DNA from: Steromphala cineraria
Lineage: Eukaryota; Mollusca; Gastropoda; Trochida; Trochidae
Reading direction: 5' to 3'
Assembly (NCBI GenBank): GCA_916613615.1
Contig: OU744730.1
Coordinates: 37,557,315 to 37,621,314 of the forward strand
Length of the DNA stretch: 64,000 nucleotides
Shown here: positions 46,660 to 59,335 of the stretch, piece after piece
How the letters are laid out: every line of letters starts with the position of its first letter
Position numbering within the stretch: position 1 is the stretch's first letter
Notes under the pieces: generated by a model
What the model saw: the letters and a program-made list of their open reading frames with translations, nothing else
Databases searched by the model: none
Told to the model about the DNA's origin: nothing
Made by a program: the position numbers and the translations under genes

Positions 46660-48865
46660 TCAAGAACTATGATTTTTGAGAATAAATTATAACCACGAAT
46701 TTTTTATTCTAGGGGATCGTTTCATACCATTTATTGTATCTACTGATAATGCTAACCACTGTCCTATTCTAGATGATTGTTTAGAGAAATTGAAAGGTTG
46801 TTTTGAATGTACAGACTGGGATGTGTTTGATTATGCTTGTAAGGATTTGAATGAATTCACAAACATTGTCACTGATTACATTAATTTCTGTGTAGAAAGC
46901 ATTGTACCTGTTAGATGCATTAAAATATTTCCTAATAACAAGCCGTGGGTAACCAAAGATTTCAAATCAGTTTTGAATAAAAAGAAAAGAGCTTTTTGTG
47001 CAGGCGACAAAGTAAAAGTAAAACAAATTCAGAAAGATATTGTATGTTTAACAAGGAAATGTAAAGATGAATATAAAACGAAAATTGAAAGACAATTCTC
47101 GGTTAACAATTTAAGTAACGCATGAAGTGGTATTAAAACTATTATTGGCTCACACAGTAGGCCACAGCAGTTACAATCCATGGATGATCTATCCTTTGCA
47201 AATGAATTAAACTCTTTCTACTCCAGATTTGACACTGGAAATTTTTCGGATGAAAGGGAAAGTGTAATGGAATCGCTTTCTACTTGGGGAAATGGTAACA
47301 ATTACGACAGAAGATGTAGTTAGTTCATTTGCTCAGATTAACCCGCACAAATATTGTGGGCCTGATAACTTTGTTTGGAATTGTTCTTAAGGAGTGTAGA
47401 ATGCAGCTGGCTGTTATCTTCCAAAAGCTATTTCAAATTTCGATAAATTCTCCTGAAGTTCCCACTCTTTGGAAAACCTCTAAAATTATCCCAGTGCCCA
47501 AAAGGAAAATCCAACCGTTAATAACGATTTTAGACCAGTGGCTCTAACCTCTGTTGCAATGAAATGTTTGGAACGCATCATGAAGAACTTATTGCTTTGT
47601 GAAGTCAGCCATATTATTGATCCTTTACAATTTGCATACAGGGCAAGGCGTGGTGTAGAAGATGCAACAATAACTCTGCTACACAATATCTATCAGCATT
47701 TAGAAAGCTATGGTACATATGTAAGAATTATGTTTGTTGATTTTTTATCTGCTTTCAATAATATTCAGCCTCATCTACTTACTGACAAACTTTGTAAAAT
47801 GAATGTAAATTCTAATATCATTAGATGGATCAACTCATTTCTAGTTAATAGACAACAATTTGTTAGGGTTAACCAAGTGCAGTCTTCAACTGTAAGTACA
47901 TCCACTGGCGCTCCACAAGATTGCGTTATTTCACCGATTTTGTTTATATTGTATACCAATGATTGCGTATCCAATGCAAAAACATGTATGACAATCAAAT
48001 TTGCCGATGATGCAGCATTGGTGGGCCTGATTAGAGAATCTGAACTGTGTTACAGAACTGAAATTTCAAAATTTGTAGATTGGTGTAAATCAAACTTTTT
48101 GTTTTTGAATGTGCAGAAAACCAAAGAAATGGTCATAGATTTTAGGAAAAAGAAGTCTACATTAAATGCTGTGACTATAGATGATGGTGAAATAGAAAGA
48201 GTAACAGAATACAAATATTTGGGTACTGTCTTGGATTCAAAACTTTCTTGGAACGAAAATACTGAAAAATTTTATAAGAAAGGACAGCAACGCTTGCATT
48301 TTTTGTGGAGATTGAGACATTTTAAAATAGATCAAACTATATTGAGGTTATTTTACAGAACATTTATTCAAAGTATCTTGACCTTTAATTTCTTGAGCTG
48401 GTACGGAAATCTGTCTGTTCAGAATAAAAACAAACTCTCAAAAATTGTTAAAACAGCTTCAAAAATTATTGGACTTCCAATTGAAAGTATCGGCGATTTT
48501 TACGAGCAGCAAATTTCCAAGAAAACAAATAAAATTTTAAGCGACCAATCACGTATTCTTTTTTCGGAATATTCTTGGCTACCTTCAGGACGCAGACTGC
48601 GCATGCCGACTGGGAGAACAAACAGGTTTCGCTACTCTTTTATTCCAAACAGTGTTCGTTCCTACAATGAGCAGTTTATTGATTAATGTCATATTTCTGC
48701 TTTAGTCAAGTGAATGTGAGTGTGACTAAATCGGATGTGTTCATGTTTATTTAGACAAATCTTATGCATAATAATATTATCATGTACATTTAGTTTGCTT
48801 TGTTTGTAACGGGATAACTGTATATATGATGTAAAACAAATTTCCCTTGGGACAATAAAGACATT
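46660..48865 (+). pseudogene. 5'-truncated LINE (CR1/Rex-like), near-complete RT
   Basis: The first open block (46,676-47,125) reads ECTDWDVFDYACKDL..NNKPWVTKDFKS, the linker after the endonuclease, then breaks into stops and frameshifts. The 382-codon block at 47,538-48,686 covers the RT: LQFAYRARRGVEDA, FVDFLSAFNNIQPH, GAPQDCVISPILF, IKFADDAALVGL, KTKEMVIDF, YKYLGTVLDSKLSW, FIQSILTFNF and LPSGRRLRMP. The usual PQG is PQD here, and the endonuclease is absent, so it is dead. It lies antisense in the long 5' intron of kinase gene 3 and ends in a (TTATC)n tail. Confidence 0.85.
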
Positions 48866-48890
48866 ATCTTATCTTATCTTATCTTATCTA
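48866..48890. repeat. (TTATC)n LINE tail
   Basis: About five copies of ATCTT/TTATC follow AATAAAGACA at the LINE 3' end, the expected simple-repeat tail. Confidence 0.9.
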
Positions 48891-49224
48891 ATTATCTTAG
48901 ATGAAAGGTACAGTACTGGACACACCGGACGGGTCAGTCAGAGAGTGGCGCGGTATCAGCTGTATCCGGATATATTTCCCAGCTGAGGCTCAGTGTACAC
49001 CAACAGCTGATAAACAAACCAGCTATTGTTGCATACATGTACCTTTCCCTCTAATATGCAATTTATAAACGCATTTATTCCTAAAACTGCCATGAAGGGA
49101 GAAAAACTCGGCCGGGTTAGACCTAACTGTCGTGATTTTCTTCCATCTGACCCTGCTATAATCGTATCATACTAACGAAATGATTTATTTCGCTAGCTAA
49201 CTTACAAAAAAGTTCAAGAATAGT

Positions 49225-51419
49225 AGATAGGCTAGGTCAATGTCTTTACCTGTGTGTGAAGGTAGGCTAGGTCTATGTGATTACCTGTGTGTAAAGGTAG
49301 GCTAGGTCTGTGTGTTTACCTGTGTGTGAAGGTAGGCTAGGTCTATGTGTTTACCTGTGTGTGAAGGTAGGCTAGGTCTATGTGTATACCTGTGTGTGAA
49401 GGTAGGCTAGGTCTGTGTGATTACCTGTGTGTGAAGGTAGGCTAGGTCTGTGTGTTTACCTGTGTGTGAAGGTAGGCTAGGTCTGTGTGTTTACCTGTGT
49501 GTGAAGGTAGGCTAGGTCTATGTGATTACCTGTGTGTGAAGGTAGGCTAGGTCTGTATGTTTACCTGTGTGTGAAGGTAGGCTAGGTCTATGTGTTTTCC
49601 TGTGTGTGAAGGTAGGCTAGGTCTGTGTGATTACCTGTGTGTGAAGGTAGGCTAGGTCTGTGTGTTTACCTGTGTGTGAAGGTAGGCTAGGTCTGTATGT
49701 TTACCTGTGTGTGAAGGTAGGCTAGGTCTGTGTGATTACCTGTGTGTGAAGGTAGGCTAGGTCTGTGTGATTACCTGTGTGTGAAGGTAGGCTAGGTCTG
49801 TGTGATTACCTGTGTGTGAAGGTAGGCTAGGTCTGTGTGATTACCTGTGTGTGAAGGTAGGCTAGGTCTGTATGTTTACCTGTATGTGAAGGTAGGCTAG
49901 GTCTATGTGATTACCTGTGTGTGAAGGTAGGCTAAGTCTGTATGTTTACCTGTGTGTGAAGGTAGGCTAGGTCTATGTGATTACCTGTGTGTGAAGGTAG
50001 GCTAGGTCTATGTGTTTACCTGTGTGTGAAGGTAGGCTAGGTCTATGTGTTTACCTGTGTGTGCAGGTAGGCTAGGTCTATGTGTTTACCTGTGTGTGAA
50101 GGTAGGCTAGGTCTATGTGATTACCTGTGTGTGAAGGTAGGCTAGGTCTGTATGTTTACCTGTGTGTGAAGGTAGGCTAGGTCTATGTGATTACCTGTGG
50201 GTGAAGGTAGGCTAGGTCTATGTGTTTACCTGTGTGTGAAGGTAGGCTAGGTCTGTGTGATTACCTGTATGTGAAGGTAGGCTAGGTCTATGTGTTTACC
50301 TGTGTGTGAAGGTAGGCTAGGTCTATATGTTTACCTGTGTGTGAAGGTAGGCTAGGTCTGTGTGATTACCTGTGTATGAAGGTAGGCTAGGTCTATGTGA
50401 TTACCTGTGTGTGAAGGTAGGCTAGGTCTGTATGTTTACCTGTGTGTGAAGGTAGGCTAGGTCTATGTGATTACCTGTGTGTGAAGGTAGGCTAGGTCTA
50501 TGTGTTTACCTGTGTGTGAAGGTAGGCTAGGTCTATGTGTTTACCTGTGTGTGCAGGTAGGCTAGGTCTATGTGTTTACCTGTGTGTGAAGGTAGGCTAG
50601 GTCTATGTGATTACCTGTGTGTGAAGGTAGGCTAGGTCTGTATGTTTACCTGTGTGTGAAGGTAGGCTAGGTCTATGTGATTACCTGTGTGTGAAGGTAG
50701 GCTAGGTCTATGTGTTTACCTGTGTGTGAAGGTAGGCTAGGTCTGTGTGATTACCTGTATGTGAAGGTAGGCTAGGTCTATGTGTTTACCTGTGTGTGAA
50801 GGTAGGCTAGGTCTATGTGTTTACCTGTGTGTGAAGGTAGGCTAGGTCTGTGTGATTACCTGTGTGTGAAGGTAGGCTAGGTCTATGTGATTACCTGTGT
50901 GTGAAGGTAGGCTAGGTCTGTATGTTTACCTGTGTGTGAAGGTAGGCTAGGTCTATGTGATTACCTGTGTGTGAAGGTAGGCTAGGTCTATGTGTTTACC
51001 TGTGTGTGAAGGTAGGCTAGGTCTATGTGTTTACCTGTGTGTGAAGGTAGGCTAGGTCTATGTGTTTACCTGTGTGTGAAGGTAGGCTAGGTCTATGTGA
51101 TTACCTGTGTGTGAAGGTAGGCTAGGTCTGTATGTTTACCTGTGTGTGAAGGTAGGCTAGGTCTATGTGATTACCTGTGTGTGAAGGTAGGCTAGGTCTA
51201 TGTGTTTACCTGTGTGTGAAGGTAGGCTAGGTCTATGTGTTTATCTGTATGTGAAGGTAGGCTAGGTATATGTGTTTACCTGTATGTGAAGGTAGGCTAG
51301 GTATATGTGTTTACCTGTATGTGAAGGTAGGCTAGGTATATGTGTTTACCTGTATGTTAAGGTAGGCTAGGTATATGTGTTTACCTGTATGTGAAGGTAG
51401 GCTAGGTCTTTGTGTTTAC
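49225..51419 (-). repeat. 35-bp minisatellite, ~62 copies, seeded at a splice donor
   Basis: On the minus strand the unit is CAG|GTAAACACATAGACCTAG then CCTACCTTCACACA, 35 bp. GCTAGG starts at 49,231, 49,266 and 49,301, and regularly thereafter. The array touches the donor CAACAG|GTAAACA of the kinase 3 5' exon, so every monomer repeats a donor-like CAGGTAAA or CAGGTAAT. Monomer variants (ATGTGT, ATGTGA, GTGTGA, GTATGT) recur in the same order with a 490-bp (14-monomer) period. Confidence 0.93.
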
Positions 51420-51529
51420 CTGTTGACTTGAGCCAGTTGCTGCTGGACGGTTTCCTGCACGTCTGATATCGCCGCCTCTCCTCTCAGCACATTTTTACCT
51501 TTTCGTTTTTTTTGGTGTTTTTATTTGAC
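51420..51529 (-). other. Probable 5' exon of kinase gene 3
   Basis: On the minus strand the acceptor is TTATTGTTGATGTTTCAG and the donor CAACAG|GTAAACA, with a 110-nt exon between them. All three frames have a stop, so it is probably 5' UTR. It contains a minimal uORF, ATG-TGC-TGA. In the frame that joins kinase 3, a TAA near the exon start is followed by about 37 open codons without ATG (..VLRGEAAISDVQETVQQQLA..), running into STVRM. A non-AUG extension is conceivable. The link to the kinase is inferred from strand, phase and position. Confidence 0.55.
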
Positions 51530-51535
51530 CTGAAA

Positions 51536-53500
51536 CATCAACAATAAATTGATCAAATTAAAGTGCTATGTGTAAGAAAATCTTAAAAAGATATGACATA
51601 CAAAGGCCGTCAAAATGTGGTTGCGGTCAGTGGGAATACTACGCGAGTCAAGATAATAATCATACGAATCGTACTCTAATTCTGGCATGCGTTATGTATA
51701 TATATCTACCGTATCCCCTGTAAAGATAGACAGACCAGTCGCACGTGAGAAGCATATAATTTACACAGTAAGCCGTGTTCATACGTGCGCGACAAAAAGC
51801 CCAGCCCAAGTTTGGACGTGTCAAGTTCAGCGTGCATTCAGACTGCGATCTCGGCCAGGTGCCGGTGTAACGGGATCGTATATGCTTACCTCAAACCGCT
51901 TGAACGGCAGAAACCTTATTTGGTCACTGCGCAATGCCTGCAATTAACGCCCATTCAATCACTATAAAGCCATGAATCAAGCAGTTACCTGGTGAAATAT
52001 GTGCATTTTCAAAATTAACATGCGCATTCACACACCATCAAACCTACCGTTGTACCTCCAGCAGACATACAGATATATGTAGGTACAAGAAGCCTCTAAC
52101 GCAGATTCAGGCCAACATAAACTGAGAGCGACAGGTGCCTTTGGGATTCCGGAAACTGATTTGAAGCCGGGGATAGATGTAGCCTATCCCCGGTATACCA
52201 ATATCCTGTCTGTCTGTCTGATTGCATGGGAGATTCGCACACGGCTCCATGCACAGACAGCGGACGATTCAACACAAGAAGCCGGATGCAAGTAAATGTC
52301 TACATACCTCGTGGTAAGCAATGCATACTGAATAGGAGCAGAATTTGGGAACACAAACACTCACCGATCTACGGTTCGTACGGAACTACAGACTGCAACC
52401 CTCCCTATGATTCCCTCTCCATCCTACTCTCTCGCAGAGATAGGCTGGGCCTTCGTTACAGCACGTATTGATTGCCGCGCATATCGTCATGGAGACCAAC
52501 AAGCGTGCGAAACTCATTCCGTGTTACTGCTCGATGCCATAACTATGGGTGATCATAAAGCGATAGTCAGAAATCAGTGGCTGTCATCACTGAATCACAC
52601 GTCTCCACATGTATGTAAGCCTATTCACGCCGTCTAGTCAGCCGGCGGCTCAATGCAGGTTAACACGAGGTGTACCAGTGTAATATCTAGCTTCATTTAG
52701 CAAATATCGATGCTTTCCCTTTTCTTGTTTCTAACAAATAAATTAAAACTATACTGTGAAACTGTGGCAGGTCGGTCGGTCTCCTGTTTCCTCACGAATA
52801 AAAACAACAAATGTGCGATGCATTTACCTCCAAGTTAAATAAATATAATATGTAGCGACAATAAATATGATCTGTGTCGACTTCTGTGAAAAACGAGCGT
52901 CTACAATATATATGTACTGGCTGAAATGAAATACAGTTTGTGTGCATTTATCTATATCAGCACTTAGGACTGTGAATAAATCATTTAAGTTAAAATTGAT
53001 TATATTTTTCCCATATAAATGGTAAAATGCGGTTCTGTAACACCATTTAGTCCTTATTTATGTCTATGTGGTCTTTGATTTTTATGATAAATAAAATCTA
53101 TTTTTGAAACACAGAAAAGACACAAACTTGATAGACATTTCACATAGCATTTCTCGCGTTTTACATAACACATAGATTTATACGTCAGGCCTATTTGTAA
53201 TAGATTGCAATTCAAGGACAAAAATTCTTTTTTGACAATGTCTCGTAAGGACACAACTTGTTCCCGTGTTCTCCTATCTTTTTCTGGGGACGTTTCAAAA
53301 ACCACCAATACGAAAATGAAACACAACATGTGCAATGAATATAAGGCTATTAAATCCCAAATAGTATTTTCCCGTTAAATAAATAAAATCATACATAAAC
53401 GCATAAGATTACAATTTGTTTACGTGAATAAATTTACTAAAAATATATGATTATGAATGGAAGTAAAACATACCCACTTTCCAAGCAGCCCTTTGTTTAT
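51536..53500. other. Non-coding, upstream of kinase gene 3 exon
   Basis: Moderate GC around 51,700-52,650 and AT-rich beyond. It could contain the kinase 3 promoter on the minus strand, but I see no convincing core element. No transposon ends were recognised. Confidence 0.25.
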
Positions 53501-56500
53501 TGTGACGTCATAAGTGAGTAAAGGGAGATAATTGCAACATTACGTCAGCGCGGACAACCGCTTGCCCTGCACAGTATCTAGCACTTGCAGGCGACACAGA
53601 ATACCAAGTGTCGGCTCATCAGACGTTCGCGTGGACTCTTACATAAGAACAATTCTATCCAAAACCATAGCTCAATTCTGTCGGTATTGATATGTTTATA
53701 TATGAGTTATCGATCCAAAACGTAATAAGTATTGTAGGTGCAAAAACTGCGGCAACGATATCGGGTAAAAACATGTTCATTGCCATATAGCCTACTTGTC
53801 TTTCACCTGTTATGTAAATATCAAGTTGATAACTACATAAAGAGGAAATACCATTTGAAGGGCAATTTAATTTTTTTTTATCATAAATGCTGTTCAGAAA
53901 ATTATAAACATACCAATGACAATACCCTTTTAAAAACATTAACACGTGAGTTAATCGTTTTATATACACAAAATTATTCATATAAGCAAATATTGCAGTA
54001 TAAACGCATCGCGCAATTTGCAAATTTTACTACCGTGAACAGAATATTTTCTATCCAGAGCAAATTTGCATCTATTGCCCGTGATGAGCATGCTGATGCA
54101 AGTGTTTACTACCCTGAGTCAGGGACATTATATAACATACAGTATATGGTCTCTGCAGATCTGAATTTGCACAGGTCGAACTAATGTACGTGTGCACATC
54201 TTCAGTGTTGCTGTTACACTTACTACTACGTCGACTTTCTCAGCTCTATAGGAGAGTGTTCTACTTATACATGATATCCTAACAAAGCCACTCGACATTT
54301 TCATTTGCATGCGGGCGATATGGTCAAACCAATGTTGATAGTTTTTAATTAATGGCATTCATTTATTTTCGTCCAATGAACCATTTACATGTATTAGGAT
54401 TTTTATCCATATATTGAAAGATTTGGAGATCCATTTGCTTAGGCAGAAATGAAACACGTAAGACGCATAGCAAAATTACCTTTACTGTGTATATTAACAG
54501 TAAACCTGGTTATAATGCTTCTGTTGTAATGCCGAACTGGAAATAATGCCGTGGTTACCTGCTCTTATTTCTCACTGGTTATAATGCCAAACTGGATATA
54601 GTGCCATTTGCCAATGCTTTTTGGAAACACAAGTTGTTCTTATCTTTGTCAATTGTGTAACGTTTTCTATGAAAATGCATGCCTGCGCTCAAGGTCGAAT
54701 TATATATAAAGTAAACACAGCATATAGAGCAGATCGCATTGAAACCAGATACATTAGGCCTACATCGCATGTATAAACAAGAAAAGCCTTTAAAAAGGGC
54801 ATGGTTGATGCCACAGATGAAGGTTGTGATTAGTCGACCAATTTGGGTGATAAGTGAACAGTAACAATACTCGCTACCAGCACTAATATTAGCACGAGTA
54901 TTGATCAATCAATCAAAGTTAATTTCACCAAATTAATTTTTATCAACATGATTTTATGAAAGTTTTTTTTTTACTTTTATCAACGAGTATTGGTTTATTT
55001 TATATCAAAAGACACGAAGGTGATATTCTATTTATCATCCAAAATCATTCTTTTTCACATCTCAAAGAAAAAATTTACATCTCTGAACACAACTATACTA
55101 GATTTTCAAGACAGTGGGACAGCGTTGACAATGACAGGATATTGTGCAAAATGTACTGCCAAAACGATATCTCCTAGGCACCATCGCTTGATCTCTCAGA
55201 AGCCATGATGGTTAAAGTTTGGAACCAACGATATAGTCATATTCTAAATATAGCACGCGTCATTTTTAGTAGCTCTGGTGATAAATATAGATTTTCGACG
55301 TAACCATTTAGTGACATCCGATCGTTAACTTGTAACGTGGTAATAAATGCTCCACCTATTAGTAAACATTAGTCTTCTTTCAATGTCACCAGCGTACTTA
55401 CAGAAACATTCCTTTTAATTCGTCAGGCGAGCCAAATTAGCGAAATTAAATCGCGTGGGTTATAAAAAAAACGTGGATTTTGCGATTATTGAATGCAAAA
55501 TAATGCTGTTATCTAGAACAAATGTAGACTCTTCTTCATATGAAGTTGTTTTTGATTGAGTCTGTTAACAGTTATCAGCGTCTTGAATATGAAATATCAT
55601 TACTCTTTTAATATAACATTTAAAGTGAAATCATTTTCCACAGCTTAATGTGCCAAATATTTTGTATTACCCACATGGTGACGTAATGCATTTTTTGCTA
55701 CAACTCTGTTCATTGGTCATTTGATTTGGATACAGCACATGTGATTGGCGCGGCTTCCCTTTGAAAATATCAACAGTAATATAAGGTTGATGGGCATCAA
55801 CCAATAACGGTCTACGCTTAAACTGGCGGGGTAGTGTTTGTTGAAACGAAATTCTATTGGGTCATTTCAGTTTAAGCGTATACTGGTTTGTTGGTTTTTG
55901 TTTGTTTTTTGTTTTGTTTTTTGTTTTGTTTTATTTTTATTTTTATGCGTATACTGTTAGAAGTACATGATTAGAACACAACCCACTTTAAACATATTAC
56001 TCTTATCACTTGGGGAAACATTTTCAGATTTTGTTAGTTAATATTTGATAACTTGATAAAGAAAAGTGCACGCTCGTTAAACCCAACGACACTGAGAGTT
56101 GAAGCTTTCATCAGCGCTACGAGTGTGAAAAGCCTTGAAACGACATTGTTGTTTAGTCTTATCACTATTGACATTAATCATGAAACAATATGTAAATATT
56201 CTATCAATACATAAGTTTTATTTCAATGGATAAGAAAAATTATAAAACCACAGCGATTTTGTGACATTTTTCTCAACAACGGACTGGAAGCCGATAAGAT
56301 TGTTCCTTGAAAGCGTTGTGATAAACGAAGAAGATCACAATACCTATTTAGACCGATGCTTACATCTGAGACGTGATCTAAGACCCCTTGCTTAATTGTT
56401 TGTGACCCTGTGCTTTTAGTGAGGGTCTGTGGATACCGGCGCTTTAACTATATGCTTTCAATGTTCACCGATGACTTATCGGTAATAATTCCTAAACTAC

Positions 56501-57243
56501 GTTGGGCTTCCTTCTAGTCTGGTCTATAACCCTGTGCATGACAGTAACATAAAGTTGCAAATAAATACGGACGGTCTCTTTTAGGTTATCTAGGTGGTCT
56601 GGATTACGGACATATACCCGCGAACCAGACCTATAACCACGGCATATTGGGACGCTATCGCCCTTTGTGTGAGTTGGGTGCAGATATAGCCCAGTTGTCC
56701 CAGTTCGATCTCACTCTACTCATCTCGATGTTAGCCAGGGCAGGTGTATGTGCACGTTGTGACAGTCCCCACTGATGAGTACTGACATTAAATACTTCAA
56801 TTAGTTCAACTGTCCTCATGGATACTTTGCGGGTAATGTTTGAACCCAACACCGAGTTTTGGTTGGCGTCTGTCGGTGAGTGGGGCTATTGCCATACTAT
56901 GAACATTTCAACTCCGTATCAAATAACAAAGTATTACCTTAAATTTCCATCTACCACTGACCAAGAAAGGCAACATTGTTGTCAATTCCGAAGTCGATTA
57001 TTTCAAAGTTGACACCATCAATCTTGACCACTTCACTGTTGACGTTTTCAAAGTGTATCGATGTAAAACCCTAGTTTCTGGTTAACAGTTTCTTTTGGAT
57101 TCATAACCATTTGGAGATGATCCTCGTCTGCAGCAAGACAACGGTGTGTTCACTGTCTACATATCTGTCTGTTAATCCTCATGTCTGTCTTTCTGCCTGT
57201 ATGTAAATCACATGTCTGTCTGTCTCTCTGTCTGTGTGTACAG
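53501..57243. other. Non-coding; upstream part of FAXDC2-like gene
   Basis: A TGACGTCA lies near 53,502. CTGGTTATAATGC occurs twice near 54,508 and 54,577. TACGCTTAAACTG at 55,813 and its reverse complement at 55,868 form a 13-bp hairpin. Upstream exons of the hydroxylase-like gene should lie here or beyond 64,000, but I did not recognise any. Confidence 0.3.
55893..55945 (+). repeat. T/G-rich low-complexity (GTTTT)n
   Basis: TTTGTTTTGTTTTTTG-type sequence shifting into ATTTTTATTTTTATG. It may be a LINE-like tail but no element body is attached. Confidence 0.75.
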
Positions 57244-57365
57244 GCTCGATGGGACTGGCGAGTGCGATGTTCTGGGTGGTAGGGACCCTCTTCGTGCTGG
57301 TGGACCTCACGGGACGCCCCGCCTTCATCTCCAGATACAAGGTCCAGCCCGGCAAGAACCAACCG
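57244..57365 (+). CDS. FAXDC2: Fatty acid hydroxylase domain-containing 2-like, one exon
   Basis: A 122-bp internal exon encodes SMGLASAMFWVVGTLFVLVD, LTGRPAFISRYKVQ and PGKNQP. A hydrophobic helix (GLASAMFWVVGTLFVLV) precedes D(L/C)TG(R/K)PAF..RY+IQ..KN.PV, which I recognise from the N-terminal part of FAXDC2-type membrane fatty acid/sterol hydroxylases. The acceptor is CTGTGTGTACAG and the donor CCG|GTACTCC is weak. It ends in phase 0. The repeats at 59,755 and 63,284 carry TCTGCAG|GTAGACAGCTACC, which would continue it as VDSYRAMKS, giving KNQPVD as expected. The catalytic His-box exons are outside the window. Confidence 0.68.
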
Positions 57366-57535
57366 GTACTCCTCCCCCCAACTCCATCCTCCTGTACAGA
57401 GAGCATTCTAGTCACTACCTGTCCGCCATTTTAGTTATTTGTATTATGTGCCAAAACTCACTCTTTGCCCACTGTAGGCTCAACACTGATAAAGGACACC
57501 GCTGTGTTTCGGAAAACTATCCACAACAATACAAG

Positions 57536-57850
57536 TACCGTATTTCCTCTAATAAGCGCCCGGGCGCTTATTTTTTCAGCACCCCTTTACCCCCCGGCGC
57601 TTATTAGAGACCCGGCGCTTATTTCTTTCAAAGAGAATTGAACTTTGTTTTAAGTCGTCTTTTACCATGAATACCTGTAAAATGTTTACTGAGGGAGCAT
57701 GTATCTAATGATTAGGACCCGGCGGTTATTAGAGACCCGGCACTTATAAGAGGCCCGGCGCATATTTTCTCAACAACCTATGACCCCCCGGCGCTTATTA
57801 GAGGCCCGGCGCTTATTGAAGACCCGGCGCTTATTAGAGGAAATACGGTA
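57536..57850. mobile_element. 315-bp MITE with internal GCGCTTATTAGAG repeats
   Basis: TACCGTATTTCCTCTAATAA (continuing GCGCC) at 57,536 and its exact reverse complement ending at 57,850 form 25-bp perfect inverted ends beginning with TA. Inside, the word CCCGGCGCTTATTAGAG recurs about seven times at both ends in direct and inverted forms. No coding capacity was seen. It lies in the FAXDC2-like intron. Confidence 0.85.
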
Positions 57851-58254
57851 ATTTACAAAGCACTGTTCATTTTGTCGGACTAAAGCTCACATTAAAGTGA
57901 AACCGAATGACTCAATTCCTAATTATTTTAATAACACAAACACGAATCACAAAACATGACGATTTGACCCGAAATGAGTAGGGAGAGTAGGGTCAATATT
58001 GTAACACTCTTTTATTTACTTATTTGCTCCTATAAACCGGTACTTCAACGTTAATCGACATTTCAGCTTTTTACTTTTTTCACTTTTTAAGTGTTATTTG
58101 GGGCTATTATACAGTTATCAAGTAATGATCATTTCAATAAGGATAGCATAAATGTTACAATCGACCCTACGTTTAGACAGAAGGGTGGGGCACTTGTAAA
58201 ACGTTAGGTAAACTTTTGAAAAAATGTTTTACAAAGTGAATTAAACGTTGTTGC

Positions 58255-58620
58255 GGGGGGCATTAAATTGGGCACCGTCCGTCCGTCCGTTACACTTTGT
58301 GTCCGGCTCATAACTTTTTAACTAATTAACCGTTTCAATTCAAATTCATAGTGGAAATTTAGAACATATAATTATGTGTCATAAGTAACAATTTTGAGTA
58401 TAATTTGGAGAAGTCCTGTCCGGCTCACAACTTCTAAATAAATAATCAAATTTTGATCAAATTTGATATGGAGAAACAAAATTATATGAAGGTGTGTCAT
58501 GATTAACAATTTTGACATATATTTTAATTTTTTTGCCTTATTTTGGCTTAAAATGAGGACTCTGTTTGAAAACTGCTACTAGTCCTGTCCTTGTCAAAAC
58601 TTCTATACATTTTGCCAAAG
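58255..58620. mobile_element. Pearl-like repeat, family C, second copy
   Basis: GGGCACCGTCCGTCCGTCCG is followed by TTGTGTCCGGCTCATAACTT and two more diverged units with CTGTCCGGCTCACAACTTCT and TTGATCAAATTTGATATGGAG. It matches the element at 26,475 over most of its length. Confidence 0.7.
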
Positions 58621-58624
58621 GTTG

Positions 58625-59290
58625 ACGAAACTCGTTCTAGTTTATGTGTTATTCAAACGTACGCAACCTATTATGTTCACATGGTTATGGTTTTGTGTGG
58701 CTGAGCCAGTCGGTTGGGAAAGTAGACCTCTTCCTTTATCGTTTTCAGGAGACAATCATTGGTATGTTTAACCAAGATTGGCAGTCGACATTAGACAATA
58801 GCTCGCGATATGATTCATATCGGATTTTTAAAACCCTTCTCCAACCCGAAAAATATTTACTGCACTTAACTTCTAAGAAGATGAGGTGTTCATTAATCCG
58901 ATTTAGATTAGGACTATCAAACTTAATGATAAATGAAGGTAGACGTAAGTCGATTGATAGAAACAATAGAATATGCCCATTATGTAAAAATGGCATCGAA
59001 AACGAATTACACTTTTTATTTGTTTGCCAACAACTTGAAGATTTGCGTAAACAGTATATCCCTGCTTGTTATCTTTCTACGACTTCTATCGTAGCGTTTA
59101 GAAAAATGTTGTCAACTGATGATTGTTCAATAATTTTTAAGCTTTCACAATATGTAACCTATGCCATGTCTCTAAGAGATGAACTGTTAAAACAAATATG
59201 AACCTGAATACTTTATAATTTAATGTTGGAATTATACAACATGTAACCCAATGTATATGGGCCTGAGGCCTCACATACAATAAACATCCT
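58625..59290 (+). pseudogene. LINE C-terminal fragment (jockey/CR1-like)
   Basis: A 185-codon open block (58,644-59,201) ends in MRCSLIRFRLGLSNLMINEG, RICPLCKNGIENELHFLFVC and QQLEDLRKQYIP, the C-terminal zinc-knuckle region. The 3' end has GGGCCTGAGGCCTCACAT and AATAAACATCC, like the fragment at 5,575-6,870. It is 5' truncated, with no RT left. Confidence 0.75.
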
Positions 59291-59335
59291 TTGACCTTGA
59301 CTGACACGAACGAGTGTATTAATTAACAATTTTTA

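Noticed and set aside
49225..51419. CRISPR-like or telomeric array
   Set aside because: 35-bp head-to-tail units without spacers; the sequence is unrelated to TTAGGG.
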